Source of the DNA: Agromyces sp. G08B096
Lineage (GTDB): Bacteria > Actinomycetota > Actinomycetes > Actinomycetales > Microbacteriaceae
Direction: 5' to 3'
Length of the DNA stretch: 64,000 nucleotides
Assembly: GCF_040267705.1 (NCBI RefSeq)
Contig: NZ_CP158374.1
Location: forward strand, 2,108,001-2,172,000
In this document: piece by piece, positions 40,430 through 49,403 of the stretch
How positions within the stretch are numbered: the first letter of the stretch is position 1
Layout of the letters: each line of letters begins with the position of its first letter
Program-made: the position numbers and the translations under genes
Notes under the pieces: generated by a model
What the model saw: only the letters and a program-made list of their open reading frames with translations
What the model was told of the DNA's origin: nothing
Database searches by the model: none

Positions 40430-41099
40430 GGCCCTGCGCCGCGAGGTAGGTCGTCATCACCACCAGGTCGTGCGCGGCGAACTCGTACCCGGGCAGGAAC
40501 CGGCCGAGGGCGAGCACCGAGTCGGACACGACGAAGAGCGCGCCGCCGACCGCGACGAGGGCGCCGCGCGTGGACGCGAACGCCGCCATGGTTCCGAGCA
40601 CGAGTCCGTAGAGGGCCACGGGCGCCAACAGGGCGCCGAGATGTGGGGCGAGGAGGAGCAGGAACCCCGTGTACCAAGCGGCGAAGACCGCGATGACGAG
40701 CGGGCGCGGCCACGGCTCTCGCCGCTTCGTCGCACCGATTCCGGCGGCTGCCTCGGTCGGGGTACCCTCGCCGGGCGCGCGACGCGCCAGCCGCACGAAG
40801 AGCACGAGATACGCCACGTGCGCCCCGAGGAATCCGAGGAGCCCCGCCACGAACCAGAGTTCGCCCGGGAAGGTCAGCAGGATGTCTCCGGCCCACGACC
40901 CCGCGAGGGCGAGGAGGAGGAGCAGCACCGGCGCATCTCGGCGCGGTTGCACGGCGAGCAGCACGGCGACGGCGAGCAGCGGCATCAGGAGCGCCTTCGT
41001 CGCGGTGACCGCCCAGGCCGGCCCGGTGACGAGCAGGGCCAGGTGTACGAGCGAAACCAGCACGTACGGCAGGAACAGGCGGAGGAGGCGGTCGGTCAC
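40341..41099 (-). CDS. Lysoplasmalogenase family (YhhN/TMEM86-like) membrane protein
   Basis: 252 aa with about eight TM helices. ATKALLMPLLAVAVLLA, LLALAGSWAGDILLTFPGELWFVAGLLGFLGAHVAYLVLF and GGALFVVSDSVLALGRFLPG carry the family's conserved acidic pairs (GD near 85 and SDS near 200). Eukaryotic members hydrolyse the vinyl-ether bond of lysoplasmalogen; bacterial substrates are less clear. GTG start at 41099 with GAAGGG upstream. Its 3' end overlaps the emfourin gene by 89 bp on the opposite strand, an unusually deep convergent overlap. Confidence 0.85.
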   Translation of the reverse strand: MTDRLLRLFLPYVLVSLVHLALLVTGPAWAVTATKALLMPLLAVAVLLAVQPRRDAPVLLLLLALAGSWAGDILLTFPGELWFVAGLLGFLGAHVAYLVLFVRLARRAPGEGTPTEAAAGIGATKRREPWPRPLVIAVFAAWYTGFLLLLAPHLGALLAPVALYGLVLGTMAAFASTRGALVAVGGALFVVSDSVLALGRFLPGYEFAAHDLVVMTTYLAAQGLIALGVVRALRAEAPIPPAPGRPTPATAP

Positions 41100-41180
41100 G
41101 TCGTCGTGGCCCTTCTGCGAAGGTCGAGGGATGCCCCGCCATGCTAGCCGTCCGTGACCCGGGGCCGGCGGGACGACGAA

Positions 41181-41204
41181 GGGCCGCCGGTCGCCCGGCG
41201 GCCC
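41181..41204 (-). terminator. Hairpin terminator after the FKBP gene
   Basis: GGGCCGCCGG and CCGGCGGCCC arms with a TCGC loop, 27 bp past the FKBP stop (reading minus). Confidence 0.65.
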
Positions 41205-41230
41205 CTCGCGTGGTTCGACTCGGCTGCGGC

Positions 41231-41602
41231 TCAGCCGACGCCGAGCAGGTCGATGACGAAGATGAGCGTCTGGCCGCTCAGGCGGTGCCCGCCGCCGGCC
41301 GGGCCGTAGGCCTTCTGCGGCGGGACGATGAGCTTGCGCCGGCCGCCGACCTTCATGCCGGGGATGCCCTCCTGCCACCCGGCGATGAGCGCCTGCAGCG
41401 GGAAGTTGATGGACTGGCCGCGGCTCCAGGAGGAGTCGAACTCCTCGCCGGAGTCGTACTCGACGCCGAGGTAGTGCACCTCGACCGTCGAGCCCGGCGT
41501 CGCCTCGGGGCCGTCGCCGACCACGATGTCCTCGATGACGAGGTCGGCGGGAGCGGGCCCGTCGGGGGCGTCGATCTCGGGCTTGCTGTTGGTGTCGGTC
41601 AT
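41231..41602 (-). CDS. FKBP-type peptidyl-prolyl isomerase
   Basis: Cytoplasmic proline isomerase and folding aid. 123 aa single FKBP domain: VVGDGPEATPGSTVEVHYLGVEYDSGEEFDSSWSRGQSINFPL, VIAGWQEGIPGMKVGGRRKLIVPP with the aromatic pocket residues, and the closing strand LIFVIDLLGV. A 20-residue acidic N-terminal tail precedes the domain. ATG at 41602; an in-frame ATG three codons upstream is possible. Followed by a hairpin terminator. Confidence 0.95.
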   Translation of the reverse strand: MTDTNSKPEIDAPDGPAPADLVIEDIVVGDGPEATPGSTVEVHYLGVEYDSGEEFDSSWSRGQSINFPLQALIAGWQEGIPGMKVGGRRKLIVPPQKAYGPAGGGHRLSGQTLIFVIDLLGVG

Positions 41603-41817
41603 GCGTTCCATCCAATCGGATGCCCCGCCCGGTGTCCATCCGGTCCGCTGACGGCGGACGGATGTCCACCCGGGCCTTGCGCGCGCCCGGGCGGGCGTTG
41701 CACCCTGGAATCCGAGAACCCGTCGCTCCCCGGCGAGATGTCGGCAGTGCCACATCCCCGGGGGCGGCGGGTTTCCTCGTCCGGTCCGCGCACGGGCTTC
41801 GGAGGCGGAACGTCGAT
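41603..41817. other. 215-bp gap between PrsW and FKBP genes
   Basis: No gene seen. Holds an imperfect inverted repeat around 41632-41667 (CATCCGGTCCGC against GCGGACGGATG) that may terminate the PrsW transcript, and a GC-rich CCCGGGC stretch near 41670-41695. The FKBP promoter must lie here but is not distinct. Confidence 0.4.
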
Positions 41818-42972
41818 TCAGCGGGTCATCAGTGCCGCGCGGTCGGCGGTGATCCGCGCCAGCAGCGCCCGCTCGTCGCTCGGCCGACGCACATCGGCAC
41901 GACCGCTGACGACGACCTGGCGGTCGAACGCGAGGTGCGTGGCATCCGCGATGAGACGTCGCATGGTCGCGGTACGCGGCGGCCTCGCGGCCTTCGCCCA
42001 TCGGATCGCGCTGCGGCGGCCGGCGGGGGTGGCGAGCATCTCCACCTCGGCGGGGCTGAACCAGCCCGCGACGGCGTACTCCCGGAGCCGGGCCCGGGTG
42101 ATCGCGATCTCGCGCCGGCGGAGCAGCACCGCGAGCACCACCGCCCCGGCGAACAGGGGCACCTGCACGGTGAGGTAGAGGCCGATCGCGTCGCTCGAGA
42201 ACGCCAGAGACCCGTTCCAGAGGGCGTGCAGCAGGATCGCTCCCACGAGGCCGAGGAGGAACCATCCGACGATCCCCGCCCCGGCGCCGCGGCGCGCACC
42301 CCAGCCGATCGCGAGGCCCGTGCAGGCGGTGAAGAGCACATGCGCGAACGGCGAGAAGATGCCGCGCACGACGAACGTCGCGCCGAGCTCGTCGGCGCCG
42401 CCCTCGGCGAGCGCGACGCCGAAGTACAGCACGTTCTCGGTGAAGGCGAAGCCTGCGGCGACCGTGGCGGCGTAGACGAGTCCGTCGACCGGGCCGTCGA
42501 AGTGCGACCTGGAGAACGCGTAGACGAGCAGCACGCCGACGCCCTTCGCGAGCTCCTCCACGATCGGGGCCTGGACGACGGCCTGCACCGCCTCGTGCGG
42601 CGCGCCGCCCGGCGACGCGTACGCCGCGGCGACCTGCACGCCGAGGTCGACGACGAGGGCGATCGCGACCGAGACGGCCGCACCCCACAGGAACGCGAAC
42701 CACAGCGCCCAGCGCGGCTCGGGCTCCCACCGGTCGACCCAGCGGATCGCGAGCAGCACAACGGCGAGGGGCAGCAGAGCGAGCAGGGCCCCCACCAGGA
42801 ACGTCGGTGCGCCGAGGCTGAGCACCAGGTACGCGGCGACGAGCAGGCCGACGACGCCCGCCAGCACGATGCCGACGACGGCGAAGACGAGTCCCCCCGC
42901 GCGCGGCTTCGGCGGCGCCGCCCACGGCGCGACGGGACCGGCGGGCTGGGAGGGCGCGGACGGGTGGCTCAC
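41818..42972 (-). CDS. PrsW family intramembrane metalloprotease
   Basis: Rce1-superfamily membrane protease; in Bacillus the PrsW relative cuts an anti-sigma factor. 384 aa with about ten TM helices then a soluble C-terminal region (about 285-384). Motifs: APIVEELAKGVGVLL (E-E-x-x-K), VAAGFAFTENVLYFG (E-N) and SPFAHVLFTACTGLAIG plus AILLHALWNGS (His). The N-terminus is a Pro/Ala-rich cytoplasmic tail; GTG start at 42972. Its stop lies 215 bp before the FKBP gene. No sigma/anti-sigma pair is in the window. Confidence 0.92.
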   Translation of the reverse strand: MSHPSAPSQPAGPVAPWAAPPKPRAGGLVFAVVGIVLAGVVGLLVAAYLVLSLGAPTFLVGALLALLPLAVVLLAIRWVDRWEPEPRWALWFAFLWGAAVSVAIALVVDLGVQVAAAYASPGGAPHEAVQAVVQAPIVEELAKGVGVLLVYAFSRSHFDGPVDGLVYAATVAAGFAFTENVLYFGVALAEGGADELGATFVVRGIFSPFAHVLFTACTGLAIGWGARRGAGAGIVGWFLLGLVGAILLHALWNGSLAFSSDAIGLYLTVQVPLFAGAVVLAVLLRRREIAITRARLREYAVAGWFSPAEVEMLATPAGRRSAIRWAKAARPPRTATMRRLIADATHLAFDRQVVVSGRADVRRPSDERALLARITADRAALMTR

Positions 42973-42982
42973 ACGGCAGACC

Positions 42983-44434
42983 CTATCGAGGCCCACCCAC
43001 GGCGGGCGAGACCTCCGGCTCGAAGACGACGCCCGGGTTGAGGATGCCCGCCGGGTCGAAGACGGCCTTGATGGCGCGCTGGAGCTCCCACTGGTCGTCG
43101 CCGAGCTCGTCGCGCAGCCATCGGCGCTTGAGGACGCCGACGCCGTGCTCGCCCGTGAGCGTGCCCCCGAGCTCGACGGCTCGCCGGAACAGGTCGTCCG
43201 CCGCGGCCCAGACGGCGGCCGGCACCTCCGCCTCGGGCGACGCCGCGCCGTCGGAGTCGACGGGAGCGTCGAACACGAAGTTCGGGTGCAGGTTGCCGTC
43301 ACCGGCGTGCGCGAGCGTCGGAATCTCCAGCCCGTGACGCCGTCCGATCTCCTCGATCGCGCGGAACATCTCGGGCAGCGCCGATCGGGGCACCGCGATG
43401 TCCTCGATGAGCACGCGCCCGTGCGCGGCGAGGGCCGGGTGCATCGAGCGGCGGATGGCGAGCAGGCGCTCCCCGCTCGAGGCATCCGTCGACACGGTCA
43501 CCCGGCCGCCTGCGCCGCGGAGCACGCCCGCGATCCCGGCCGCCTCGTCGGCCGCGGCGGGGCCGTCGGCCTGCGCGAGCAGGAACGCCTCACCCGGGGC
43601 GAGGGACTCGAGGGGCGTCCCGGCGAGCGCGGCGGGTCCCAGGAACTCGGCGACCCGGGCGATGCCCGCCCCGTCGACCAGCTCGAGGATCGCCGGACGC
43701 AGCCGCGCGGCCGTGATGCGAGCGGATGCCTCGGCCGCGGCGGTCACATCGGGGAAGGCCGCCGCGACGGTGACGGGCTCGCCGCCGGGGACCGGCCGCA
43801 GCCGCACGGTCGCCTCGACGATGACGCCGAGGGTGCCCTCGCTGCCCGTGAGCAGGGCGGTGAGGTCGTAGCCGGTGACGCCCTTGACCGTGCGGTGACC
43901 GGTGCGCAGCAGCCGGCCGTCGGCGAGGACCACCGCGAGTCCGAGCACGGCCTCGCGGGTGACCCCGTACTTGGCGCACAGCAGTCCGCCCGCGTTCGTC
44001 GCGATGTTGCCCCCGATGGAGGAGATCGCGCGGCTCGCTGGGTCGGGCGCGAACCAGAGACCGAGGGGCGCCACGGCGTCGTTGAGGTCGCCGTTCAGCA
44101 CCCCCGGCTCGACGACGGCGAGCTCGTCGGCCTCGTCGATCTCGAGGATCCGGTTCATCCGGGACAGGTCGAGCACGATGGCGCCCTCGCTCGCGACGCC
44201 GCCGCCGGCGAGCCCCGTGCCCGCACCGCGCGGGACGACCGGCGTGCCGGTGCGGCTGGCGACCCGCATGACCGTCTGCACCTCCCCGACGGAGGTGGCG
44301 TGGACGATCGCGAGGGCGGTCGCCGGACTGACCAGGCCCGACCGGTCCTCGCGGACGGCGCGGAGGGCGGCGGGGTCGGTCGATACGGCGGGCCCCAGCT
44401 CGTCGATGAGGCGGCTGAGGGTCTCGGTGGGCAT
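42983..44434 (-). CDS. FAD-linked oxidase, GlcD/D-lactate dehydrogenase type
   Basis: Oxidises a 2-hydroxy acid (glycolate, D-lactate or D-2-hydroxyglutarate). 483 aa. The PCMH FAD-binding domain (about 35-215) has VVPRGAGTGLAGGGV, SSIGGNIATNAGGLLCAKYG and LTGSEGTLGVI; the C-terminal cap has TLAHAGDGNLHPNFVFD (metal-binding His) and GGTLTGEHGVGVLKRRWL. No iron-sulfur partner (GlcE/F) is adjacent. TAGGCT lies 6 nt before the ATG, so probably leaderless. Its position near the fucose genes, whose product is lactate, is suggestive, but that lactate is the L form. Confidence 0.9.
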   Translation of the reverse strand: MPTETLSRLIDELGPAVSTDPAALRAVREDRSGLVSPATALAIVHATSVGEVQTVMRVASRTGTPVVPRGAGTGLAGGGVASEGAIVLDLSRMNRILEIDEADELAVVEPGVLNGDLNDAVAPLGLWFAPDPASRAISSIGGNIATNAGGLLCAKYGVTREAVLGLAVVLADGRLLRTGHRTVKGVTGYDLTALLTGSEGTLGVIVEATVRLRPVPGGEPVTVAAAFPDVTAAAEASARITAARLRPAILELVDGAGIARVAEFLGPAALAGTPLESLAPGEAFLLAQADGPAAADEAAGIAGVLRGAGGRVTVSTDASSGERLLAIRRSMHPALAAHGRVLIEDIAVPRSALPEMFRAIEEIGRRHGLEIPTLAHAGDGNLHPNFVFDAPVDSDGAASPEAEVPAAVWAAADDLFRRAVELGGTLTGEHGVGVLKRRWLRDELGDDQWELQRAIKAVFDPAGILNPGVVFEPEVSPAVGGPR

Positions 44435-44440
44435 ACGGCC

Positions 44441-44446
44441 AGCCTA
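44441..44446 (-). promoter_or_regulatory. Putative -10 box of leaderless FAD oxidase gene
   Basis: TAGGCT on minus, 6 nt before the ATG at 44434. Confidence 0.55.
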
Positions 44447-44507
44447 CGGTGCGGCCCATGTCCGATTCCCGCCGGTCGATGTCGGCCGCACATGCGAGGG
44501 TTGACGC

Positions 44508-46211
44508 ATGACACCGACCGCAGCGCCCGTGGCCTCCCGCCTCGACGACCCCGTGTTCGCCGAGCGTTACCGGGCGATGCAGGCGCGCGACGCCCGCTTC
44601 GACGGGCAGTTCATCACCGGCGTGCACTCCACCGGCATCTACTGCCGGCCGAGCTGCCCGGCGGTGACGCCGAAGCCCGCCAACGTCACGTTCTACCTCA
44701 CTGCCGCGGCCGCGCACGAGGCGGGGCTCCGCGCGTGCAAGCGCTGCCTGCCCGACGCCGTGCCCGGCTCGCCCGAATGGGACCTCCGCGACGATCTCGC
44801 CGCCCGCGCCATGCGGCTCATCGCCGACGGCGTCGTCGAGCGCGAGGGCGTGCCCGGCCTCGCGGCACGGCTCGGGTACACCCCGCGCCACCTCACCCGG
44901 GTGCTGTCCGCCGAGCTCGGCGCCGGGCCCCTCGCGCTCGCCCGAGCGCACCGCGCCCAGGTGGCGCGAACGCTCCTGGTCTCGACCGACCTTCCGGCCG
45001 CCGACATCGCGTTCGCCTCCGGCTTCGGCAGCATCCGGCAGTTCAACGACACCATCCGCAGCGTCTACGAGCGGAGCCCGCTCGAGCTGCGGGCGACCGC
45101 CCGTCGCGCTGGTCGCCCCCGTCAGCGGCCGGTGGTCGCCGCCGCGAGCGCCGCCCGTGCGGCGACGGCCGTCGGGCCGGCCGACCTCGTCTCGGTCGGT
45201 GCCGGCCGCAGGGCCGCCGATCCGACGACCACCGGGGCGGCCGGCGCCACGGCATCGGAGGGCGCGGCATCCGAGGCGGCCGCGACCGCCCGCGAGGCGG
45301 GCGTCGTGCACCTCCGGCTGCCCGCACGCGAACCCTTCGACGCGGCGGGCGTCTTCGCCTGGCTCTCGGCTCGGGCGCTCGACGGCGTCGAGGTCGCGGG
45401 GACGTCCTCGTACGAGCGCACGCTCCGACTGCCCGGCGGACCGGCGCTCGTGACGATCTCGGCCGACGCGGGCGACCCGGCGATCGACGTGTCCGCCCGC
45501 CTCGCGACCCTCGCCGACCTCCCGCCCCTCGTCGCGCGCGTGCGACGGTTGTTCGACCTCGACGCCGACGCGGTCGCGATCGACGCCGCCCTCGCGGCCG
45601 ACCCGCGGCTCGCGCCGTCGGTCGCGGCCGTGCCGGGCCTCCGCCTGCCCGGTTCGCTCGACCCGCACGAGCTCGTGCTGCGCGCCCTCATCGGCCAGCA
45701 GATCTCCGTCGCCGCCGCCCGCACCGCGCTCGCGAGACTCGCCGCCGAACTCGGCGATCGGGTCGAGTTCGGCGGTGCCGAGCGCATCCTCTTCCCGACG
45801 CCGGGAGCCATCGCGGCCCACGGCGAGCGTGTACTGCGCGGCCCGGCCGCCCGCATCCGCACCATCCTCGACGTCGCCGGCCGCCTCGACGCCGGCGAGC
45901 TCGTGGTCTCCCCCGAACGCGGGCGCGCGCAGCTCACCGCCGACCTCCTCGAGATCCCCGGCATCGGTCCGTGGACGGCCGGGTACGTGGCCATGCGGGT
46001 CACCCGGGCGCCCGACGTCCTGCTCGTGAGCGACCTCGCGCTCCGGAACGGCGCCGCGGCGCTCGGCCTGCCGTCGAACGCGCGCGAGCTCGCGACGGAG
46101 GGCCTGCGGTGGGCGCCGTGGCGCAGCTACGCCTCGATGCATCTCTGGCGTGCGGCTGCGACGGCCGAGCAGGCCGCCCGCGCCACGCCGTCGCGCTCCC
46201 GAAAGGTCTGA
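44508..46211 (+). CDS. Ada-AlkA fusion: alkylation-responsive regulator and 3-methyladenine glycosylase
   Basis: 567 aa joining sensor, DNA binding and repair. Residues about 15-80: Ada zinc domain with four Cys in [16 protein letters not shown] and [11 protein letters not shown] (the first is the methyl acceptor by homology). About 90-190: AraC-type HTH ([44 protein letters not shown]). About 200-260: Ala-rich linker. About 270-560: AlkA N-domain and HhH-GPD glycosylase, with [19 protein letters not shown] and [19 protein letters not shown] followed by the catalytic Asp in [12 protein letters not shown]. tuberculosis has the same fusion (Rv1317c) followed by ogt; no ogt follows here, but a GntR gene. 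Confidence 0.94.
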   Translation: MTPTAAPVASRLDDPVFAERYRAMQARDARFDGQFITGVHSTGIYCRPSCPAVTPKPANVTFYLTAAAAHEAGLRACKRCLPDAVPGSPEWDLRDDLAARAMRLIADGVVEREGVPGLAARLGYTPRHLTRVLSAELGAGPLALARAHRAQVARTLLVSTDLPAADIAFASGFGSIRQFNDTIRSVYERSPLELRATARRAGRPRQRPVVAAASAARAATAVGPADLVSVGAGRRAADPTTTGAAGATASEGAASEAAATAREAGVVHLRLPAREPFDAAGVFAWLSARALDGVEVAGTSSYERTLRLPGGPALVTISADAGDPAIDVSARLATLADLPPLVARVRRLFDLDADAVAIDAALAADPRLAPSVAAVPGLRLPGSLDPHELVLRALIGQQISVAAARTALARLAAELGDRVEFGGAERILFPTPGAIAAHGERVLRGPAARIRTILDVAGRLDAGELVVSPERGRAQLTADLLEIPGIGPWTAGYVAMRVTRAPDVLLVSDLALRNGAAALGLPSNARELATEGLRWAPWRSYASMHLWRAAATAEQAARATPSRSRKV

Positions 46212-46218
46212 TGTCTCA
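46207..46218. promoter_or_regulatory. Half-operator in the GntR promoter, shared with the fucose promoter
   Basis: TCTGATGTCTCA, identical to 50733-50744 beside the fuconate dehydratase promoter. It overlaps the expected -35 region of the GntR gene (-10 at 46231-46236), suggesting weak autoregulation. Confidence 0.6.
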
Positions 46219-46230
46219 GCCCCAGCCCGG

Positions 46231-46236
46231 TACGAT
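46231..46236 (+). promoter_or_regulatory. Putative -10 box of leaderless GntR gene
   Basis: TACGAT, 6 nt before the ATG at 46243. Confidence 0.55.
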
Positions 46237-46242
46237 GCGACC

Positions 46243-46914
46243 ATGGCCGTCACCGACGAGGCGATCCTCAAGATCAAAGAGATGATCATCACGGGCGAGC
46301 TCGCTCCCGGCGACCGGCTCCCGCCCGAAAAGGAACTCAGCGACCGCCTCGGGCTCTCCCGTTCCTCGCTCCGCGAGGCCGTCAAGGCGCTCGAGGTGAT
46401 CCGCGTGCTCGACGTGCGCCGCGGCGACGGCACGTACGTCACGAGCCTCGAGCCGCGCCTCCTGCTCGAGGCGATGAGCTTCGTGGTCGACCTGCACGAC
46501 GACCAGTCGGTGCTCGAGATCTTCGCGGTCCGGCGCATCCTCGAGCCCGCGGCATCCGCGCTCGCCGCCAGGCACGTCGACAACGACGCGGTCGCGCGCC
46601 TCAGGGACGTCGTCGAGAGCGTGGATCACGCCGCCGACGTCGAGCGTCTCGTCGACCACGACCTCGAGTTCCACCGCGGCATCGCCGAGGCGGCGGGCAA
46701 CGCCTACCTCGCGAGCCTCATCGACTCCCTCTCGAGCCACACCGTGCGCGCCCGCATCTGGCGGGGCATCACCCAGGAGAACGCGGTCGACCGCACCCTC
46801 CAGGAGCACCACGCCATCCTCGACGCGATCGCCTCCGGCGACGCCGACCTCGCGCAGGCGCTCACCGTGGTGCACGTCAGCGGGGTCGAGCAGTGGCTCC
46901 GGAGGGCGCTGTAG
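46243..46914 (+). CDS. GntR regulator, FCD (FadR) subfamily
   Basis: Predicted regulator of the fucose operon. 223 aa: N-terminal winged HTH (ILKIKEMIITGELAPGDRLPPEKELSDRLGLSRSSLREAVKALEVIRVLDVRRGDGTYV, about 5-65) and an all-helical FCD ligand domain (about 85-215) with the metal-binding pattern D-x-x-F-H (VDHDLEFHRGIAEAAGN) and two later His (LQEHHAIL, VVHVSG). The ligand is probably a pathway acid such as L-fuconate or its keto derivative (inference). The start is fixed by the TACGAT box. The gene lies at the distal end of the convergent fucose operon. Confidence 0.92.
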   Translation: MAVTDEAILKIKEMIITGELAPGDRLPPEKELSDRLGLSRSSLREAVKALEVIRVLDVRRGDGTYVTSLEPRLLLEAMSFVVDLHDDQSVLEIFAVRRILEPAASALAARHVDNDAVARLRDVVESVDHAADVERLVDHDLEFHRGIAEAAGNAYLASLIDSLSSHTVRARIWRGITQENAVDRTLQEHHAILDAIASGDADLAQALTVVHVSGVEQWLRRAL

Positions 46915-47020
46915 GCCAGCGGTTCGCGTCTCCGCGGGCGGCGCCGGAGCACGCACCTCGGCGGTCGGCCGGGCGTGCCGCCGGCCTGGCACCGGATGCC
47001 GGGCCGCACGTCGTCCGCCG

Positions 47021-47476
47021 TCACCCAGCGGCCTCGCCTCGCGAGTATGGGGCGACGACCCCCTTCCGGAGCAGCAGGTTGCCGTACGGGCGGAACTCCC
47101 CGGTGCGGATGACGAGCCGGGCGCGGGCGGCGCGCTCGTAGAAGGCGAAGCGTTCGAGCGCCGTCACCCGATCCTCGGGCGCCTCGGCCGCGGTGAGCAG
47201 CTCCTGCTGCACCGGTGGACGGTCGCCGTCCTCGGCGGCCATGAACAGGACGGAGTGCACCTCGTACGTGTCGAGCGGGAGCACGGTCCGCACTGCTTCC
47301 ACGACCGAGGGTGACGAGAGGCCGGGGAGGTCGACGACGGCCACGGGCGAGGCGGAGGCGGCGACTCGGTGCGAGGGGAAGTTCGCGTCGGCGACGACGA
47401 GCTCGTCGCCGTGACCCAGGCGGTCGAGCTCGGCGAGCAGGTCGCCGGTGAGGATCGGGTGGATGCCGCTGAGCAT
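47021..47476 (-). CDS. fucU: L-fucose mutarotase (FucU/RbsD family)
   Basis: Interconverts the anomers of L-fucose so that the dehydrogenase gets its preferred form. 151 aa, slightly longer than E. coli FucU. MLSGIHPILTGDLLAELDRLGHGDELVVADANFPSHRV carries the catalytic His and Asp, and the C-terminus YERAARARLVIRTGEFRPYGNLLLRKGVV is diagnostic of the family. Last gene of the minus-strand fucose operon, 35 bp after the lactonase stop. A purine-rich AAAGAGAG precedes the ATG. Confidence 0.93.
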   Translation of the reverse strand: MLSGIHPILTGDLLAELDRLGHGDELVVADANFPSHRVAASASPVAVVDLPGLSSPSVVEAVRTVLPLDTYEVHSVLFMAAEDGDRPPVQQELLTAAEAPEDRVTALERFAFYERAARARLVIRTGEFRPYGNLLLRKGVVAPYSRGEAAG

Positions 47477-47511
47477 GGGATCTCTCTTTCGTGATCTCGG
47501 GGACGAGGATC

Positions 47512-48420
47512 TCACCCCGTGGGGCAGCGCTCGATCCGCGTCGTCGGCGCATGCTCCGTGCGCGAGCCGCGGACGGACCGGATCCCGGTCAGCCCGTAGA
47601 CCCGTTCGGCGCTCCCGGCGAGGATCGCCGCACGCTCGGCGGCGGTGAGTTCGTCGATGAGCCCTCGCATGAGCGCCCAGGTCGGACCGTAACCGCCGTG
47701 CGGCAGCGACATCGGCCAGTCGCCGCCGTACATGAGCCGGTCGGCGCCGAACGCCTCCAGTGCCGCGTGCAGCAGCGGACGCAGGGTCGCCGCATCGAAC
47801 GGCGCGCCGGGCCGGTGCAGCCCGGAGAACTTCGCGACCGTGTTCGGCAGCGCGGCCACGGCGCGGAGCTCGGACTCCCACGCGCCCAGTGCGTCGATTC
47901 CGGCCGGCGGCTTGCCGAGATGATCGATCACGACCGTGAGCGCCGGCAACGCCTCCGCCACCCGTCGGGCGCCGGCGAGGTGGCGCGGCCAGGCGTCGGG
48001 CACGTCGAACGCGAGGCCGGCGTCGGCCACGGCTCCGAGCGAGGCGCGGACGGCCGGCAGCTCCAGGAAGTCGTCGCGGGGGTCGTCGTGGACGAGGTGG
48101 CGGATGCCGCGGAGCAGGGGCTCCTCGGCGAGCTCATCGAGTGCCGCGCGCGCAGCGCCTTCGTCGTCGAGCGGCACCCAGCCGACGACGCCGGCGACCC
48201 AGTCGTGCGCGCGGGCGACCTCGAGCAGGTATCGGGTGTCGTCCATGGAGTCGTCGGCCTGGACGAGCACGGCCGCGTCGACGCCCGCGTCGGCGAGCGC
48301 GCGTCGGGCCTCGTCGGGCAGGATGTCCCGGTCGAGCTCGCCGAGGTCGGGCGTGATCCACTGGTAGGCGCTGCGGGAGCGGTCCCACACGTGCTGGTGC
48401 GCGTCGACGACGCGGCTCAC
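47512..48420 (-). CDS. L-fuconolactonase (amidohydrolase 2 family)
   Basis: Hydrolyses L-fucono-1,5-lactone to L-fuconate. 302 aa TIM-barrel amidohydrolase: VDAHQHVWDRSRSAYQWI (the H-x-H metal motif), GIRHLVHDDPRDDFL, VIDHLGKPPAGIDALGAWE and LMYGGDWPMSLPHGGY with the barrel-end Asp. Belongs to COG3618, whose fucose-cluster members act as fuconolactonases. GTG start overlaps the dehydrogenase stop by 4 bp. Function assigned from family plus operon; rhamnonolactone is a possible alternative substrate. Confidence 0.9.
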   Translation of the reverse strand: MSRVVDAHQHVWDRSRSAYQWITPDLGELDRDILPDEARRALADAGVDAAVLVQADDSMDDTRYLLEVARAHDWVAGVVGWVPLDDEGAARAALDELAEEPLLRGIRHLVHDDPRDDFLELPAVRASLGAVADAGLAFDVPDAWPRHLAGARRVAEALPALTVVIDHLGKPPAGIDALGAWESELRAVAALPNTVAKFSGLHRPGAPFDAATLRPLLHAALEAFGADRLMYGGDWPMSLPHGGYGPTWALMRGLIDELTAAERAAILAGSAERVYGLTGIRSVRGSRTEHAPTTRIERCPTG

Positions 48421-49403
48421 GGGATGAGCCCCTGGTCGGCGAGGCGCTCCCAGAACCCCGACGGCAGCTCCTGATCGAGCCGGGCGAGGTTCTCGCGCAC
48501 GGCCTCGGCTCGTGCGGTGCCGACCGCGACGGCGCGGACGGCGGGGTGCCGGAGCGGGTACCGGATCGCGGCGACCGGCAGCGGGACACCTTCAGCCCGG
48601 CAGGCGGCGGCGAGCGCCCTGGCGTGCTCCAGTACGTCCGACGGGACACGGCCGTAGTTGTACGTCGCCTCCGGGTCGGGCTCGTCGGTCGCGAGCAGGC
48701 CCGAGTTGTACGGGGCGGCGGCGACCACGGCGACCTCCCGGCGTTCGCAGAGGGGCAGCAGGTCGACGGCCGCGGGCTGTTCGAGCAGCGTGTACCGCCC
48801 CGCCAGCATGACCACGTCGACGTCACCCTCGCGCACCGCCCGGGCCGCGGCATCCTGATCGTTGGTGCCGATGCCGACCGCGGAGACGAGCCCCTCGTCG
48901 CGAAGCCGCGCGAGGGCCGGCAGCCCCTCCGCGATGCCGCGGTCGAGGTCGTAGACGTCGGGGTCGTGCAGGTACAGGACGTCGACACGATCGAGTCCCA
49001 GCCGTTCGAGCGATTCCTCGAGGCTGCGCCGGACGCCGGCCTCGCTGGGGTCGTAGCGGCGGACGAGCTCGTCGGGCACGGCGAACCCGTCGGCGAGGTC
49101 GTCGCCGCCGGTGAACTCCGGATTCGGCTCGAGCAGACGGCCGACCTTCGTGGAGACGATGTACTCGTCGCGCGGCTTGGTCCGCAGGAAGCGTCCCAGG
49201 CGACGTTCGGAGAGCCCGAGCCCGTAGTGCGGAGCGGTGTCGAAGGACCGGATGCCTCCCTCCCACGCCGCCTCGAGCGCCGCCCAGGCCTCCTCGTCGG
49301 AGACGGGGCGGTACAGGTTGCCGATGGGTGCGCCGCCGAAGGCGAGCGGGCCGAGCCGTTCGGCGACTGCGGCGGCGCCTGCGGATGCTGCCGCCCTGGT
49401 CAT
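48417..49403 (-). CDS. L-fucose dehydrogenase (aldo/keto reductase, D-threo-aldose 1-dehydrogenase type)
   Basis: Oxidises L-fucose to L-fuconolactone with NAD(P). 328 aa [55 protein letters not shown] (catalytic Asp/Tyr), [11 protein letters not shown] (Lys), [10 protein letters not shown] (His), and [11 protein letters not shown]. This is the pyridoxal-4-dehydrogenase/aldose-1-dehydrogenase branch of the AKRs, the usual fucose dehydrogenase in such clusters. ATG overlaps the fuconate dehydratase stop by 4 bp. Confidence 0.9.
   Translation of the reverse strand: MTRAAASAGAAAVAERLGPLAFGGAPIGNLYRPVSDEEAWAALEAAWEGGIRSFDTAPHYGLGLSERRLGRFLRTKPRDEYIVSTKVGRLLEPNPEFTGGDDLADGFAVPDELVRRYDPSEAGVRRSLEESLERLGLDRVDVLYLHDPDVYDLDRGIAEGLPALARLRDEGLVSAVGIGTNDQDAAARAVREGDVDVVMLAGRYTLLEQPAAVDLLPLCERREVAVVAAAPYNSGLLATDEPDPEATYNYGRVPSDVLEHARALAAACRAEGVPLPVAAIRYPLRHPAVRAVAVGTARAEAVRENLARLDQELPSGFWERLADQGLIP

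Noticed and set aside
36939-42972. CPBP, PrsW and M4 proteases as one anti-sigma regulatory cascade
   Set aside because: No sigma/anti-sigma genes are present and the genes lie on both strands without operon signs.
42869-46285. Very long open frame (over 1,100 codons) on plus
   Set aside because: It runs antisense to the FAD oxidase and out of frame with the Ada-AlkA gene; composition is Arg/Gly/Asp-rich without motifs, as expected for GC-rich shadow frames.
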